Assembly: GCA_002316835.1 (NCBI GenBank)
Contig: DCEG01000055.1
Coordinates: 1 to 5,973, forward strand
DNA length: 5,973 nt
Source of the DNA: Bacteroidales bacterium UBA1035
GTDB lineage: Bacteria > Bacteroidota > Bacteroidia > Bacteroidales > Dysgonomonadaceae
Direction: 5' to 3'
Positions 1 to 5,952 of the stretch are shown piece by piece (position 1 is the stretch's first letter; every line of letters begins with the position of its first letter). A model generated the notes under the pieces. It was not told the DNA's origin. It did not search any database and was given only the letters and a program-made list of their open reading frames with translations. A program made the translations under genes and the position numbers.

Positions 1-32
1 TTCCAAATCGGTGTGTTGCGAAGCAAATAAAT

Positions 33-67
33 TGCCTGCCGGCAGACCTGCCCGCGGCAGGCGGGCA
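33..67. repeat. GC-rich palindromic intergenic element
   Basis: A GC-rich island in otherwise AT-rich flanking DNA, made of nested inverted repeats. CTGCCGGCAG at 36-45 is a perfect 10-base palindrome. CCTGCC (47-52) pairs with GGCAGG (56-61) across 3 bases. GCCCGC (50-55) pairs with GCGGGC (61-66). GCCTGCC (34-40) can also pair with GGCAGGC (56-62). A smaller hairpin, CGCTTT-ATA-AAAGCG, follows at 68-82. Similar CCTGCC/GGCAGG palindromes are dispersed between genes in many Bacteroidota genomes, so I infer a dispersed repeat. It could instead be the terminator of a gene left of the window, but no T-tract follows. The rest of 1-154 shows no gene. Confidence 0.6.
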
Positions 68-154
68 CGCTTTATAAAAGCGAGCCAGCAAAAGCCGTTT
101 AAAACCCAAAAATCACACCTAAATTCGCCTCTTCAATATTTTTCCTAAAAACCA

Positions 155-186
155 TTTGCCAATTAAAATTATTGTTCGTACTTTTG
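155..186 (+). promoter_or_regulatory. Bacteroidota-type promoter of the ars operon
   Basis: The -33 box TTTG (155-158) and the -7 box TACTTTTG (179-186) are separated by 20 bases. They fully match the Bacteroidota housekeeping-sigma consensus (TTTG or TTG, about 19-21 bases, TAnnTTTG). The expected transcription start is around 190-193, giving a leader of only about 10-13 bases before the arsR ATG at 203. The -7 box is exactly the spacer of the inverted repeat at 171-194, so a repressor bound there would block polymerase directly. Confidence 0.8.
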
Positions 187-194
187 CGAACAAT
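171..194. promoter_or_regulatory. Primary ArsR operator overlapping the -7 box
   Basis: A perfect inverted repeat: ATTGTTCG (171-178), an 8-base spacer (179-186), and CGAACAAT (187-194). Size and symmetry suit a winged-helix ArsR dimer. The spacer coincides with the TAnnTTTG promoter box, and the site ends 8 bases before arsR, which fits autorepression. Assignment to the adjacent ArsR is inference, strongly supported by a second copy with identical spacing at 542-565. Confidence 0.8.
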
Positions 195-202
195 ACAACA
201 AT

Positions 203-523
203 ATGGCTAAGAAAAAAGACGATATAAAAGCTACAGATAAGCAAATAGCTCTATTCGCTAAAGCGTTGGGGCACCCCACCCGCGTAGCGATCATGCAATT
301 TCTGCTGTCGCAGGAATCGTGTTATTTCGGCGATATCCACGAAGTGTTTCCCAATGCTAAGGCAACGGTATCGCAACACCTGAAGGAACTACGGAATGCC
401 GGCCTTATCCAGGGCGAAATAGAAACTCCCAAAGTAAAATACTGCATCAACAAAGAGAACTGGGAGATTGCCCGTAACCTGTTCGGCAACTTTTTCGCAT
501 CGGAAATCAAAAATATGTGTTGA
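203..523 (+). CDS. arsR: ArsR-family arsenic-responsive repressor
   Basis: A 106-residue winged-helix repressor of the ArsR/SmtB family, expected to bind operator DNA as a dimer and release it on binding trivalent arsenic. Residues about 16-35 (ALFAKALGHPTRVAIMQFL) form the typical N-terminal helices. Residues about 41-67, including ATVSQHLKELRNAGLI, form the recognition helix-turn-helix. The wing lies around residues 70-82. The classical ELCVCDL metal site is not intact: the matching stretch is ESCYFGDI, keeping only C40. The other cysteines are C81 in the wing (VKYC) and C106, the last residue. Arsenic sensing therefore probably uses a different thiol set. It is the first gene of the operon and probably controls itself and arsM through two matching operators. 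The start at 203 is supported by the promoter just upstream. Confidence 0.93.
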   Translation: MAKKKDDIKATDKQIALFAKALGHPTRVAIMQFLLSQESCYFGDIHEVFPNAKATVSQHLKELRNAGLIQGEIETPKVKYCINKENWEIARNLFGNFFASEIKNMC

Positions 524-541
524 GTAAAAATTTTTATACAT

Positions 542-565
542 ATTGTTCGTTGTTTGGCGAACTAC
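542..565. promoter_or_regulatory. Second ArsR operator, in the arsR-arsM gap
   Basis: ATTGTTCG (542-549), an 8-base spacer (550-557), then CGAACTAC (558-565). The left half-site is identical to the arsR operator, the spacing is identical, and the right half-site matches at 6 of 8 positions; overall 19 of 24 bases agree. It ends 30 bases before the arsM ATG. The spacer contains TTTG (553-556) but lacks the TA of a proper -7 box, and I see no clear -33 box. It may therefore control a weak internal promoter or act as a roadblock or auxiliary site for ArsR. Confidence 0.7.
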
Positions 566-595
566 TAAATTGATGTACATAAAATTAAACAGATA

Positions 596-1447
596 ATGGA
601 AAAAACAGAAGAAACAACCGATTTAAAGGTCGGGAAAACGAACGAAGAACTGAAACAACTGGTGAAAGAACAATACAGTTTGCTTGCGTTAAACAGCGAT
701 TCGCTGAAGAATGCCTGTTGCTGTGGAACCAAACCAACCGGAACTTCGAAAAAGGTTTATACGATCATGAGCGAAGATTACAGCAAGCTGAAGGGTTATG
801 AACCCGATGCTGATCTGGGTGTTGGATGCGGTCTTCCCACGCAATATGCGGGTATAAAAACGGGCGATGTGGTGATTGATTTAGGTTCAGGCGCCGGAAA
901 CGATTGTTTTATCGCGAGAAGCGAAGTGGGCGAAAGCGGACAGGTGATCGGGCTGGATTTTTCGCCGGAAATGGTTGCAAAAGCGCGAGCCAACAACACG
1001 AAGCGTGGTTACACAAATGTGGAATTCATCGAGGCGGATATCGAAAATATGCCGCTGGAAGATAATTCGGCTGATGTTGTCGTGAGCAATTGTGTATTGA
1101 ACCTGCTTCCGCAGAAAAATAAAATTTTCAAGGAGGTGTATCGTGTGCTAAAGCCGGGCGGACATTTCTGTGTTTCCGACGTGGTGCTTAACGGCGTTTT
1201 CCCGAAAGAATTTACCGATAATGCAGCCATGTACGCCGGTTGTATTTCCAGCGCCATTCAGCGCGAAGAATATTTGCAGGAAATAAAAAATGCCAACTTC
1301 AAACCCATCACAGTGCAACGAACCAAAACGATTGAAATTCCCGACAGCGTTCTGCACGAACATTTGGATCAATCCACCATACAAAAGTATAAAGCAGGAA
1401 ATGTCGGTATCTATTCCATCACTGTTACCGGCGAGAAACAAAATTGA
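596..1447 (+). CDS. arsM: Arsenite S-adenosylmethionine methyltransferase
   Basis: A 283-residue cytoplasmic enzyme that transfers methyl groups from S-adenosylmethionine to trivalent arsenic, giving methylated and eventually volatile arsenicals. SAM motif I is VVIDLGSGAGND (92-103), followed by GLDFSPEMVAKAR (119-131) and VLKPGGHFCVSDVV (184-197). The As(III)-binding cysteines known from ArsM/AS3MT have clear counterparts: the C41-C43 cluster, C78 (GVGCGLP), C166 (SNCVLNLLP) and C216 (AGCISSA); C104 and C192 are additional. Length and C-terminal region are normal for bacterial ArsM, so it appears intact. It lies 72 bases after arsR with its own ArsR-type operator, and 31 bases before arsC. 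The start is preceded by an AT-rich stretch without Shine-Dalgarno motif, as is usual in Bacteroidota. Confidence 0.95.
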   Translation: MEKTEETTDLKVGKTNEELKQLVKEQYSLLALNSDSLKNACCCGTKPTGTSKKVYTIMSEDYSKLKGYEPDADLGVGCGLPTQYAGIKTGDVVIDLGSGAGNDCFIARSEVGESGQVIGLDFSPEMVAKARANNTKRGYTNVEFIEADIENMPLEDNSADVVVSNCVLNLLPQKNKIFKEVYRVLKPGGHFCVSDVVLNGVFPKEFTDNAAMYAGCISSAIQREEYLQEIKNANFKPITVQRTKTIEIPDSVLHEHLDQSTIQKYKAGNVGIYSITVTGEKQN

Positions 1448-1478
1448 GAACCCAATTAACATTTTAAAGATCAACAAT

Positions 1479-1913
1479 ATGAAAGTTTTAATTCTTTGTA
1501 CGGGAAACAGTTGCCGAAGCCAGATGGCGCACGGATTTCTACAATCGTTCGACCCGAGTATTACAGTTTGTTCCGCAGGAACGGAAGCTTCGGGAAAACT
1601 GAATCCCGGAGCGGTGAAAGCAATGGCGGAAGTGGATATCGATATCAGCCACCACACATCGGATCAGGTGGATAAATACCTCAACGATGAGTGGGATTAC
1701 GTGATTACCGTGTGCGGCGGGGCCAACGAAGTATGCCCGGCGTTTATAGGAAAAGTAAAAAAACGTCTGCACATCGGTTTCGACGACCCAAGCCACGCGG
1801 TTGGCACACCCGAGTTTATCGAAAGCGAGTTTCGCCGCGTTCGCGATGAAATTAACGTTGCTTTCAGAAAACTTTACGACCAAGAGATAAAAGAATCCAT
1901 CGCAAACTCATAA
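1479..1913 (+). CDS. arsC: Thioredoxin-coupled arsenate reductase (LMW-PTP fold)
   Basis: A 144-residue arsenate reductase of the low-molecular-weight phosphatase class, reducing As(V) to As(III) in the cytoplasm. The N-terminal P-loop CTGNSCRS (7-14) gives the CX5R motif, with nucleophile C7, C12 and R13. C79 and C86 (VCGGANEVC) have the same six-residue spacing as the C82/C89 relay pair of Staphylococcus aureus pI258 ArsC. FDDP (101-104) supplies the general-acid aspartate. The relay cysteines favour an arsenate reductase regenerated by thioredoxin over a plain tyrosine phosphatase. The ATG at 1479 was chosen because the P-loop must lie near the N-terminus; the open frame extends upstream to 1290, but those residues overlap arsM and match nothing in this family. 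Four bases separate its stop from the next gene. Confidence 0.94.
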   Translation: MKVLILCTGNSCRSQMAHGFLQSFDPSITVCSAGTEASGKLNPGAVKAMAEVDIDISHHTSDQVDKYLNDEWDYVITVCGGANEVCPAFIGKVKKRLHIGFDDPSHAVGTPEFIESEFRRVRDEINVAFRKLYDQEIKESIANS

Positions 1914-1917
1914 AAGC

Positions 1918-2268
1918 ATGTGGTACTACATCATAAAAGTCCTGCTGTCGTCTGTCATCATCGTGGCCATTAGTGAAATATCCAAACGCAGCACGATGCT
2001 CGGCAGTATTCTTGCCTCTGTTCCGCTGGTTTCCCTACTGGCAATCATCTGGTTGTACATCGATACGAAAGACGTTAAACAAGTTGCCGATCTGTCACAG
2101 GGAATTTTCTGGATGGTCATTCCATCTTTGTTGTTCTTTATTCTTTTTCCGGTAATGATCCACAAAAATATTAATTTCTGGATATCGCTCCTTGTTTCGT
2201 TGATCGCAATGGTTGTTGCCTATTTTATGATGTTATTTATCCTCAAAAAAGCAGGAATTCAAATTTAA
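1918..2268 (+). CDS. DUF3147-like four-helix membrane protein
   Basis: A 116-residue, very hydrophobic inner-membrane protein with about four transmembrane helices at residues 6-21, 27-48, 63-81 and 87-109. Short charged loops separate them (EISKRS at 20-25, DTKDVKQ at 49-55, HKN at 82-84). The pattern, including SILASVPLVSLLAIIWLYIDT and the second-half FWMVIPSLLFFILFPV, resembles the DUF3147 family as I recall it; no function is established for that family. It has no cysteines, so thiol-based arsenic binding is excluded. It begins 4 bases after arsC and ends 3 bases before acr3, implying co-transcription and probably translational coupling. A role as helper of Acr3 or in membrane handling of arsenicals is inference from position alone. 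Confidence 0.85.
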   Translation: MWYYIIKVLLSSVIIVAISEISKRSTMLGSILASVPLVSLLAIIWLYIDTKDVKQVADLSQGIFWMVIPSLLFFILFPVMIHKNINFWISLLVSLIAMVVAYFMMLFILKKAGIQI

Positions 2269-2271
2269 AAT

Positions 2272-3324
2272 ATGAAAGCAAAACTAAAAATACTCGATCG
2301 TTATCTCACTTTATGGATATTTCTGGCCATGCTTGCCGGAGTGTTATCGGGATGGTTGTTCCCCTCCATCGCCAATTTTTGGGACTCGTTATCCGTCGGA
2401 ACCACCAATATTCCTATCGCTATCGGGTTGATTATTATGATGTATCCGCCGTTGGCGAAAGTAAAATACGAAGAACTGGGCGATGTTTTCAAAAATACTA
2501 AAATTTTAGGTTTATCGCTGGTGCAAAACTGGATTATCGGCCCTGTACTGATGTTTTTTCTGGCCATTTTGTTTCTGCAATTCAATATCGATTATATGTA
2601 CGGGCTTATCCTCATCGGGTTGGCACGATGCATCGCGATGGTAATTGTCTGGAATGACCTCGCGCACGGTGATCGACAGTACGCAGCCGGGTTGGTAGCT
2701 TTCAACTCACTGTTTCAGATACTTTTCTTTTCGCTGTATGCCTATTTTTTCATCGCTGTACTACCCGGATGGTTTGGTTTGCCCACCAACGATTCCGTAG
2801 CCAATATCACCATGGCAGAAATTGCCAAAAGCGTGCTTATATATTTGGGAATTCCCATGCTGGCAGGGTTTTTGACAAGATACATCAGCCTGAAAGTGAA
2901 AGATGAAAGCTGGTATAGCCGGAAAATTGTTCCGAAAATAAGTCCTTTTACGCTTATCGCGTTGCTGTTTACCATTTTTGTTATGTTTTCACTGAAAGGC
3001 GAATACATCGTTAAACTACCGCTGGACGTCGTTCGGATTGCTATTCCGCTTATCATTTACTTCGTTATTATGTTCTTGGTTTCGTTTTATATGAGTAAGA
3101 AAGCCGGAGCCAATTACGAACAATCCACCACCCTTTCATTCACTGCAGCAAGCAACAATTTCGAGCTGGCCATCGCGGTAGCCATTGCTATTTTCGGCAT
3201 CCATTCCGGCGAGGCGTTTGCTGCAGTTATTGGCCCGTTGGTAGAAGTTCCGGTAATGATTGCGTTGGTCAACGTAGCGTTTTGGTTTAAGAGGAAATGG
3301 TTTAGCCCGACAATTAAATCGTGA
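2272..3324 (+). CDS. acr3: ACR3-family arsenite efflux permease
   Basis: A 350-residue inner-membrane transporter that exports arsenite using the proton motive force, of the ACR3 family within the bile/arsenite/riboflavin transporter superfamily. About ten transmembrane helices are visible, starting at residues 12-30 and ending at 316-340. Family signatures include IMMYPPLAKVKYEEL (55-69), GLARCIAMVIVWNDLAHGD (116-134) with the catalytically important cysteine at C120, FTAASNNFELAIAVAIAIFG (290-309) with conserved E298, and GPLVEVPVMIALV (321-333). Length and motifs are complete. It is the last gene of the operon and would export the arsenite produced by ArsC. The following gap holds a hairpin that probably ends the transcript. 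Confidence 0.96.
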   Translation: MKAKLKILDRYLTLWIFLAMLAGVLSGWLFPSIANFWDSLSVGTTNIPIAIGLIIMMYPPLAKVKYEELGDVFKNTKILGLSLVQNWIIGPVLMFFLAILFLQFNIDYMYGLILIGLARCIAMVIVWNDLAHGDRQYAAGLVAFNSLFQILFFSLYAYFFIAVLPGWFGLPTNDSVANITMAEIAKSVLIYLGIPMLAGFLTRYISLKVKDESWYSRKIVPKISPFTLIALLFTIFVMFSLKGEYIVKLPLDVVRIAIPLIIYFVIMFLVSFYMSKKAGANYEQSTTLSFTAASNNFELAIAVAIAIFGIHSGEAFAAVIGPLVEVPVMIALVNVAFWFKRKWFSPTIKS

Positions 3325-3338
3325 AGTATAATTGATTA

Positions 3339-3381
3339 AATAATAAGCGTATAAAGAAACAATTTATGCGCTTAAATTATT
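3339..3381 (+). terminator. AT-rich hairpin after acr3, likely operon terminator
   Basis: AATAAT-AAGCG-T-ATAAA (3339-3355) pairs with TTTAT-G-CGCTT-(aa)-ATTATT (3363-3381) around a 7-base loop: about 17 pairs including one T-G wobble and a two-base bulge. It lies 15 bases after the acr3 stop. No T-tract follows immediately, although TTTTTT occurs at 3403-3408, so intrinsic termination is plausible rather than certain. Confidence 0.5.
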
Positions 3382-3396
3382 ATAAACTAATTCAAT

Positions 3397-3424
3397 GCAT
3401 TATTTTTTCAATTTATTATAATGC
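3397..3424. other. Short inverted repeat in acr3-dsbD gap
   Basis: GCATTAT (3397-3403) and ATAATGC (3418-3424) are perfect inverted repeats around a 14-base AT-rich spacer that includes a T-run. This could be a second weak terminator hairpin or a regulator site about 30 bases upstream of the dsbD -7 box. At seven bases in such AT-rich DNA it may also be chance. Confidence 0.25.
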
Positions 3425-3453
3425 TAATAGTTAAGTTTTTATTCAACTTTTGT

Positions 3454-3461
3454 TATCTTTG
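3454..3461 (+). promoter_or_regulatory. Bacteroidota -7 box of the dsbD promoter
   Basis: TATCTTTG is a perfect TAnnTTTG -7 box, 27 bases before the dsbD ATG, with an expected start near 3466-3468 and a leader of about 20 bases. No good TTTG is seen at the -33 position, where the sequence reads GTTAAG around 3430-3435. No copy of the ars operator half-sites (GTTCG or CGAAC) occurs anywhere in 3325-3488, so dsbD appears to be outside ArsR control. Confidence 0.65.
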
Positions 3462-3488
3462 CACGTTAAATCGTAAAACCACCAAATA

Positions 3489-5513
3489 ATGAATCTTAAA
3501 AGAACAATTACTTCTTTATTCTTGCTATTTTTACTGACCCAGGTATTCTCGCAAAATGTCATTAACTGGAAATTCAGTTTGCAGGATAAAGGAAATGGCG
3601 AAATCGAGATAGTAGCCGATGCCATCATACAGCAAGGTTGGCACATGTACGACTCAAAAATTCCCGATAACGGACCCTACCCTACATCGTTAAACTTCGA
3701 TGAAATAAAAGGAGCTGAAGCCGTTGGAGATTTTCATGCTGTCGGCAAAGAAGCAACCGTGAAGTACGATCCCGTTTTTCAGATGAATATCGGCACATTC
3801 GACAATTCTGCCAAATTCGTTCAACGCTTAAAAGTTACCGACAAAGCTAATTTCTCAATTACCGGAGATGTACGAGCTCAGGCTTGTGACGATAAAAGCT
3901 GTACGCCTCCGCTACCCAACGAATTCTCTTTTAAATCGACTGACTTACCCAAAACGGTTACCGTAGCTGCATCAGCCGGAGAAGCCGCAACCACAGAAAC
4001 AGGTGTTATACCTGTCGAAATCGTTTCGCTTGATTCTTCAACGACTCCCGCACCTGTGGCAGCACCTGTTGAAGTTGACAAAGAATTGCTTTGGACTCCC
4101 GTAACCGAAGAATTAAACTCATTCGGCTCACAACACGACAGCGGTTCCTCGCTTTGGAGTATTTTTCTGAAAGGATTATTGTGGGGTTTTGCTGCATTGA
4201 TCACACCGTGCGTATGGCCGATGATCCCCATTACCGTTAGTTTCTTTCTGAACAGAAATAAGAAAGTTCGCAAAAAAGCCGTTGCCGATGCAGCAGTTTA
4301 CGGAGTTTCCATTATAGTTATTTACGTGGCGTTGGGATTACTTATTACCGCAATTTTCGGTGCAAGCGCACTCAATAATTTGGCAACAAGTGCTGTGTTC
4401 AATCTGATTTTCTTCGCGTTGCTGCTTGTTTTCGCGATGTCGTTCTTAGGAGCATTTGAATTGGTGCTTCCTTCATCGTGGACAAACAAAATGGACAGCA
4501 AAGTGGATAGTTCATCGGGTTTGATAAGCCTCTTTTTCATGGCTTTCACGCTGGCACTGGTTTCTTTCTCATGCACCGGCCCAATTATCGGTTGGTTATT
4601 GGTTGAAGCCGCTACACAAGGAAGTTATCTCGCTCCGGCTATCGGAATGCTTGGTTTTGCCATCGCTTTGGCCATTCCGTTCACGTTATTTGCTGTTTTC
4701 CCATCGTGGTTGAAGACACTGCCAAAATCGGGAAGCTGGCTCAACTCCGTAAAAGTAGTGCTTGGATTTATCGTTCTGGCCGTTTCGCTGAAATTCTTAT
4801 CGGTAGCCGATCTGTCGAACGGATGGGGAATTCTTAATCGCGATATATTCTTGATTCTTTGGATAGTTATTTTCGGTATTTTGGGCTTCTACCTGCTTGG
4901 AAAACTTAAATTCCACGGCGACAGCGACGTTCCCCATGTTACTATTCCAAGATTATTCCTGTCGATATTCTCTTTGGCATTTGCCATGTACCTGATTCCC
5001 GGATTGTGGGGCGCACCGCTTAAACCCATAAGCTCTATTCTGCCTCCTTTATCCACACAGGATTTCAAATTGAACGAAGTAACGCTCAACACGGTATACG
5101 ACGATTATGAAACAGGAATGGCCGCAGCTATCCAATCCGGTAAACCAGCGTTGGTTGCTTTCGGTGGCCACGGATGCGTGAATTGCCACAAGATGGATGC
5201 TACAGTTTTGGTAGATGAAAAGGTAAAGGGATTAATAGACGGCGAATTTATTTACATCACATTGATGACGGATGAGCGCACAAGGCTTCCCGAAATTATG
5301 GAAGTGGATGAAAACGGAAGAACTACCAAGTTAAAAACTATAGGTGACAAATGGAGTTACCTGCAACGGCACAAATTCGGGGCACAATCGCAACCGTATT
5401 ACGTTATTTTGGATCACTCCGGCAAACCTGTTGCCCCATCGCATGCTTTCGATGAAAATATTACTAATTACGTGAATTTCCTAGAAACAGGATTACGAAA
5501 TTTCAAAAAATAA
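3489..5513 (+). CDS. dsbD: Thiol:disulfide interchange protein DsbD
   Basis: A 674-residue inner-membrane reductant conduit that carries electrons from cytoplasmic thioredoxin to the periplasm for cytochrome c maturation and disulfide isomerisation. A signal peptide covers about residues 1-21 (basic MNLKR, hydrophobic core, end at VFSQ). The periplasmic alpha-type domain (about 22-150) contains the pair C133/C138 (ACDDKSC). A linker rich in Ala, Thr and Pro spans about 155-200. The transmembrane CcdA-like domain (about 222-510) carries C241 (TPCVWPMIPI) and C362 (FSCTGPI). The C-terminal thioredoxin domain (about 530-670) has CVNC at 563-566 and a probable cis-proline at P636 (SQPYYVIL). These six are the only cysteines, so all three redox pairs and nothing else are present. 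It has its own promoter. Its start is fixed by the signal peptide. Confidence 0.94.
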   Translation: MNLKRTITSLFLLFLLTQVFSQNVINWKFSLQDKGNGEIEIVADAIIQQGWHMYDSKIPDNGPYPTSLNFDEIKGAEAVGDFHAVGKEATVKYDPVFQMNIGTFDNSAKFVQRLKVTDKANFSITGDVRAQACDDKSCTPPLPNEFSFKSTDLPKTVTVAASAGEAATTETGVIPVEIVSLDSSTTPAPVAAPVEVDKELLWTPVTEELNSFGSQHDSGSSLWSIFLKGLLWGFAALITPCVWPMIPITVSFFLNRNKKVRKKAVADAAVYGVSIIVIYVALGLLITAIFGASALNNLATSAVFNLIFFALLLVFAMSFLGAFELVLPSSWTNKMDSKVDSSSGLISLFFMAFTLALVSFSCTGPIIGWLLVEAATQGSYLAPAIGMLGFAIALAIPFTLFAVFPSWLKTLPKSGSWLNSVKVVLGFIVLAVSLKFLSVADLSNGWGILNRDIFLILWIVIFGILGFYLLGKLKFHGDSDVPHVTIPRLFLSIFSLAFAMYLIPGLWGAPLKPISSILPPLSTQDFKLNEVTLNTVYDDYETGMAAAIQSGKPALVAFGGHGCVNCHKMDATVLVDEKVKGLIDGEFIYITLMTDERTRLPEIMEVDENGRTTKLKTIGDKWSYLQRHKFGAQSQPYYVILDHSGKPVAPSHAFDENITNYVNFLETGLRNFKK

Positions 5514-5514
5514 C

Positions 5515-5557
5515 GGATGATGGGTGATGGATGATGAATGTGCGAGGTGTGAGGTGT
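5515..5557. repeat. Left heptanucleotide repeat array of the four-helix-bundle unit
   Basis: Imperfect tandem heptads begin one base after the dsbD stop: GGATGAT (5515), GGGTGAT (5522), GGATGAT (5529), a degenerate GAATGTG (5536), and then two exact GAGGTGT copies (5544-5550 and 5551-5557). Read in the GATGGGT register, 5519-5539 (GATGGGT, GATGGAT, GATGAAT) is complementary at 18 of 21 positions to the array at 5953-5973. The two arrays therefore form an inverted repeat around the small gene between them. Confidence 0.75.
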
Positions 5558-5574
5558 GACAGGATTAAATTATT

Positions 5575-5928
5575 ATGAGTTTCAAATTTGAGAAAATAAC
5601 AATTTGGCAAAAAGCGATGGTTTTTGGAGAAGAAATTAACGAAATCTCTGAAAATTTTCCCAACAAAGAACTTTATAATCTCAGCTCTCAGATAAGACGT
5701 GCTGCTGACTCCATCGCCTTAAACATTGCAGAAGGCTCCATAGAACAGTCCAAAGCAGAATTTCAAAGATTTGTCGGATATTCTATCCGATCTCTGGCTG
5801 AGGTTGTAACCTGCTTACATAAGGCAAAAACAAGGAAATATCTCACCGACGAAAAATTTCAACAGTTATATAACGACTCGTTTTATTTGATGAATATGAT
5901 GATTGCATTCAAAAGAAATATTAAATAG
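5575..5928 (+). CDS. Four-helix-bundle protein, 23S rRNA intervening-sequence family
   Basis: A 117-residue soluble protein of the four-helix-bundle family first found encoded inside 23S rRNA intervening sequences and related to the Avd accessory protein of diversity-generating retroelements. Visible signatures are the N-terminal FEKITIWQKA (5-14), the ENFPNKELYNLSSQIRRAADSIALNIAEGS core (26-55) and F63-to-E76 (FQRFVGYSIRSLAE) in the third helix, with a final helix at about 94-114. Family members are basic, probable RNA- or nucleic-acid-binding oligomers, but the cellular role is unknown. Length is normal, so the gene looks intact. It begins 61 bases after dsbD with no recognisable promoter or terminator between, so read-through from dsbD is likely. 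Inverted heptad arrays flank it. Confidence 0.88.
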   Translation: MSFKFEKITIWQKAMVFGEEINEISENFPNKELYNLSSQIRRAADSIALNIAEGSIEQSKAEFQRFVGYSIRSLAEVVTCLHKAKTRKYLTDEKFQQLYNDSFYLMNMMIAFKRNIK

Positions 5929-5952
5929 CATTTCTCGTTACAACAAACAGGC

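Noticed and set aside
481..487. GTTCGG within arsR as a further half-operator
   Set aside because: There is no CGAAC partner at the 8-base spacing; isolated GTTCG or CGAAC words also occur in other coding regions by chance.
1290..1478. An N-terminal extension of ArsC by 63 residues, from an in-frame ATG at 1290
   Set aside because: It overlaps arsM extensively, has no resemblance to the family and would put the P-loop near residue 70. The ATG at 1479 places CTGNSCRS at residue 7, as in known enzymes.
1148..1657. A 169-codon minus-strand open frame across arsM and arsC
   Set aside because: It lies opposite two well-identified genes, with no recognisable domain or promoter; it is a shadow of their codon use.
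3878..4273. A 131-codon minus-strand open frame opposite the dsbD linker
   Set aside because: Its composition mirrors the Ala/Thr/Pro-rich DsbD linker on the other strand, with no independent evidence.
5575..5928. A diversity-generating retroelement, since the protein resembles Avd
   Set aside because: No reverse transcriptase, template repeat or variable repeat is present in the window; only the small protein family is shared.
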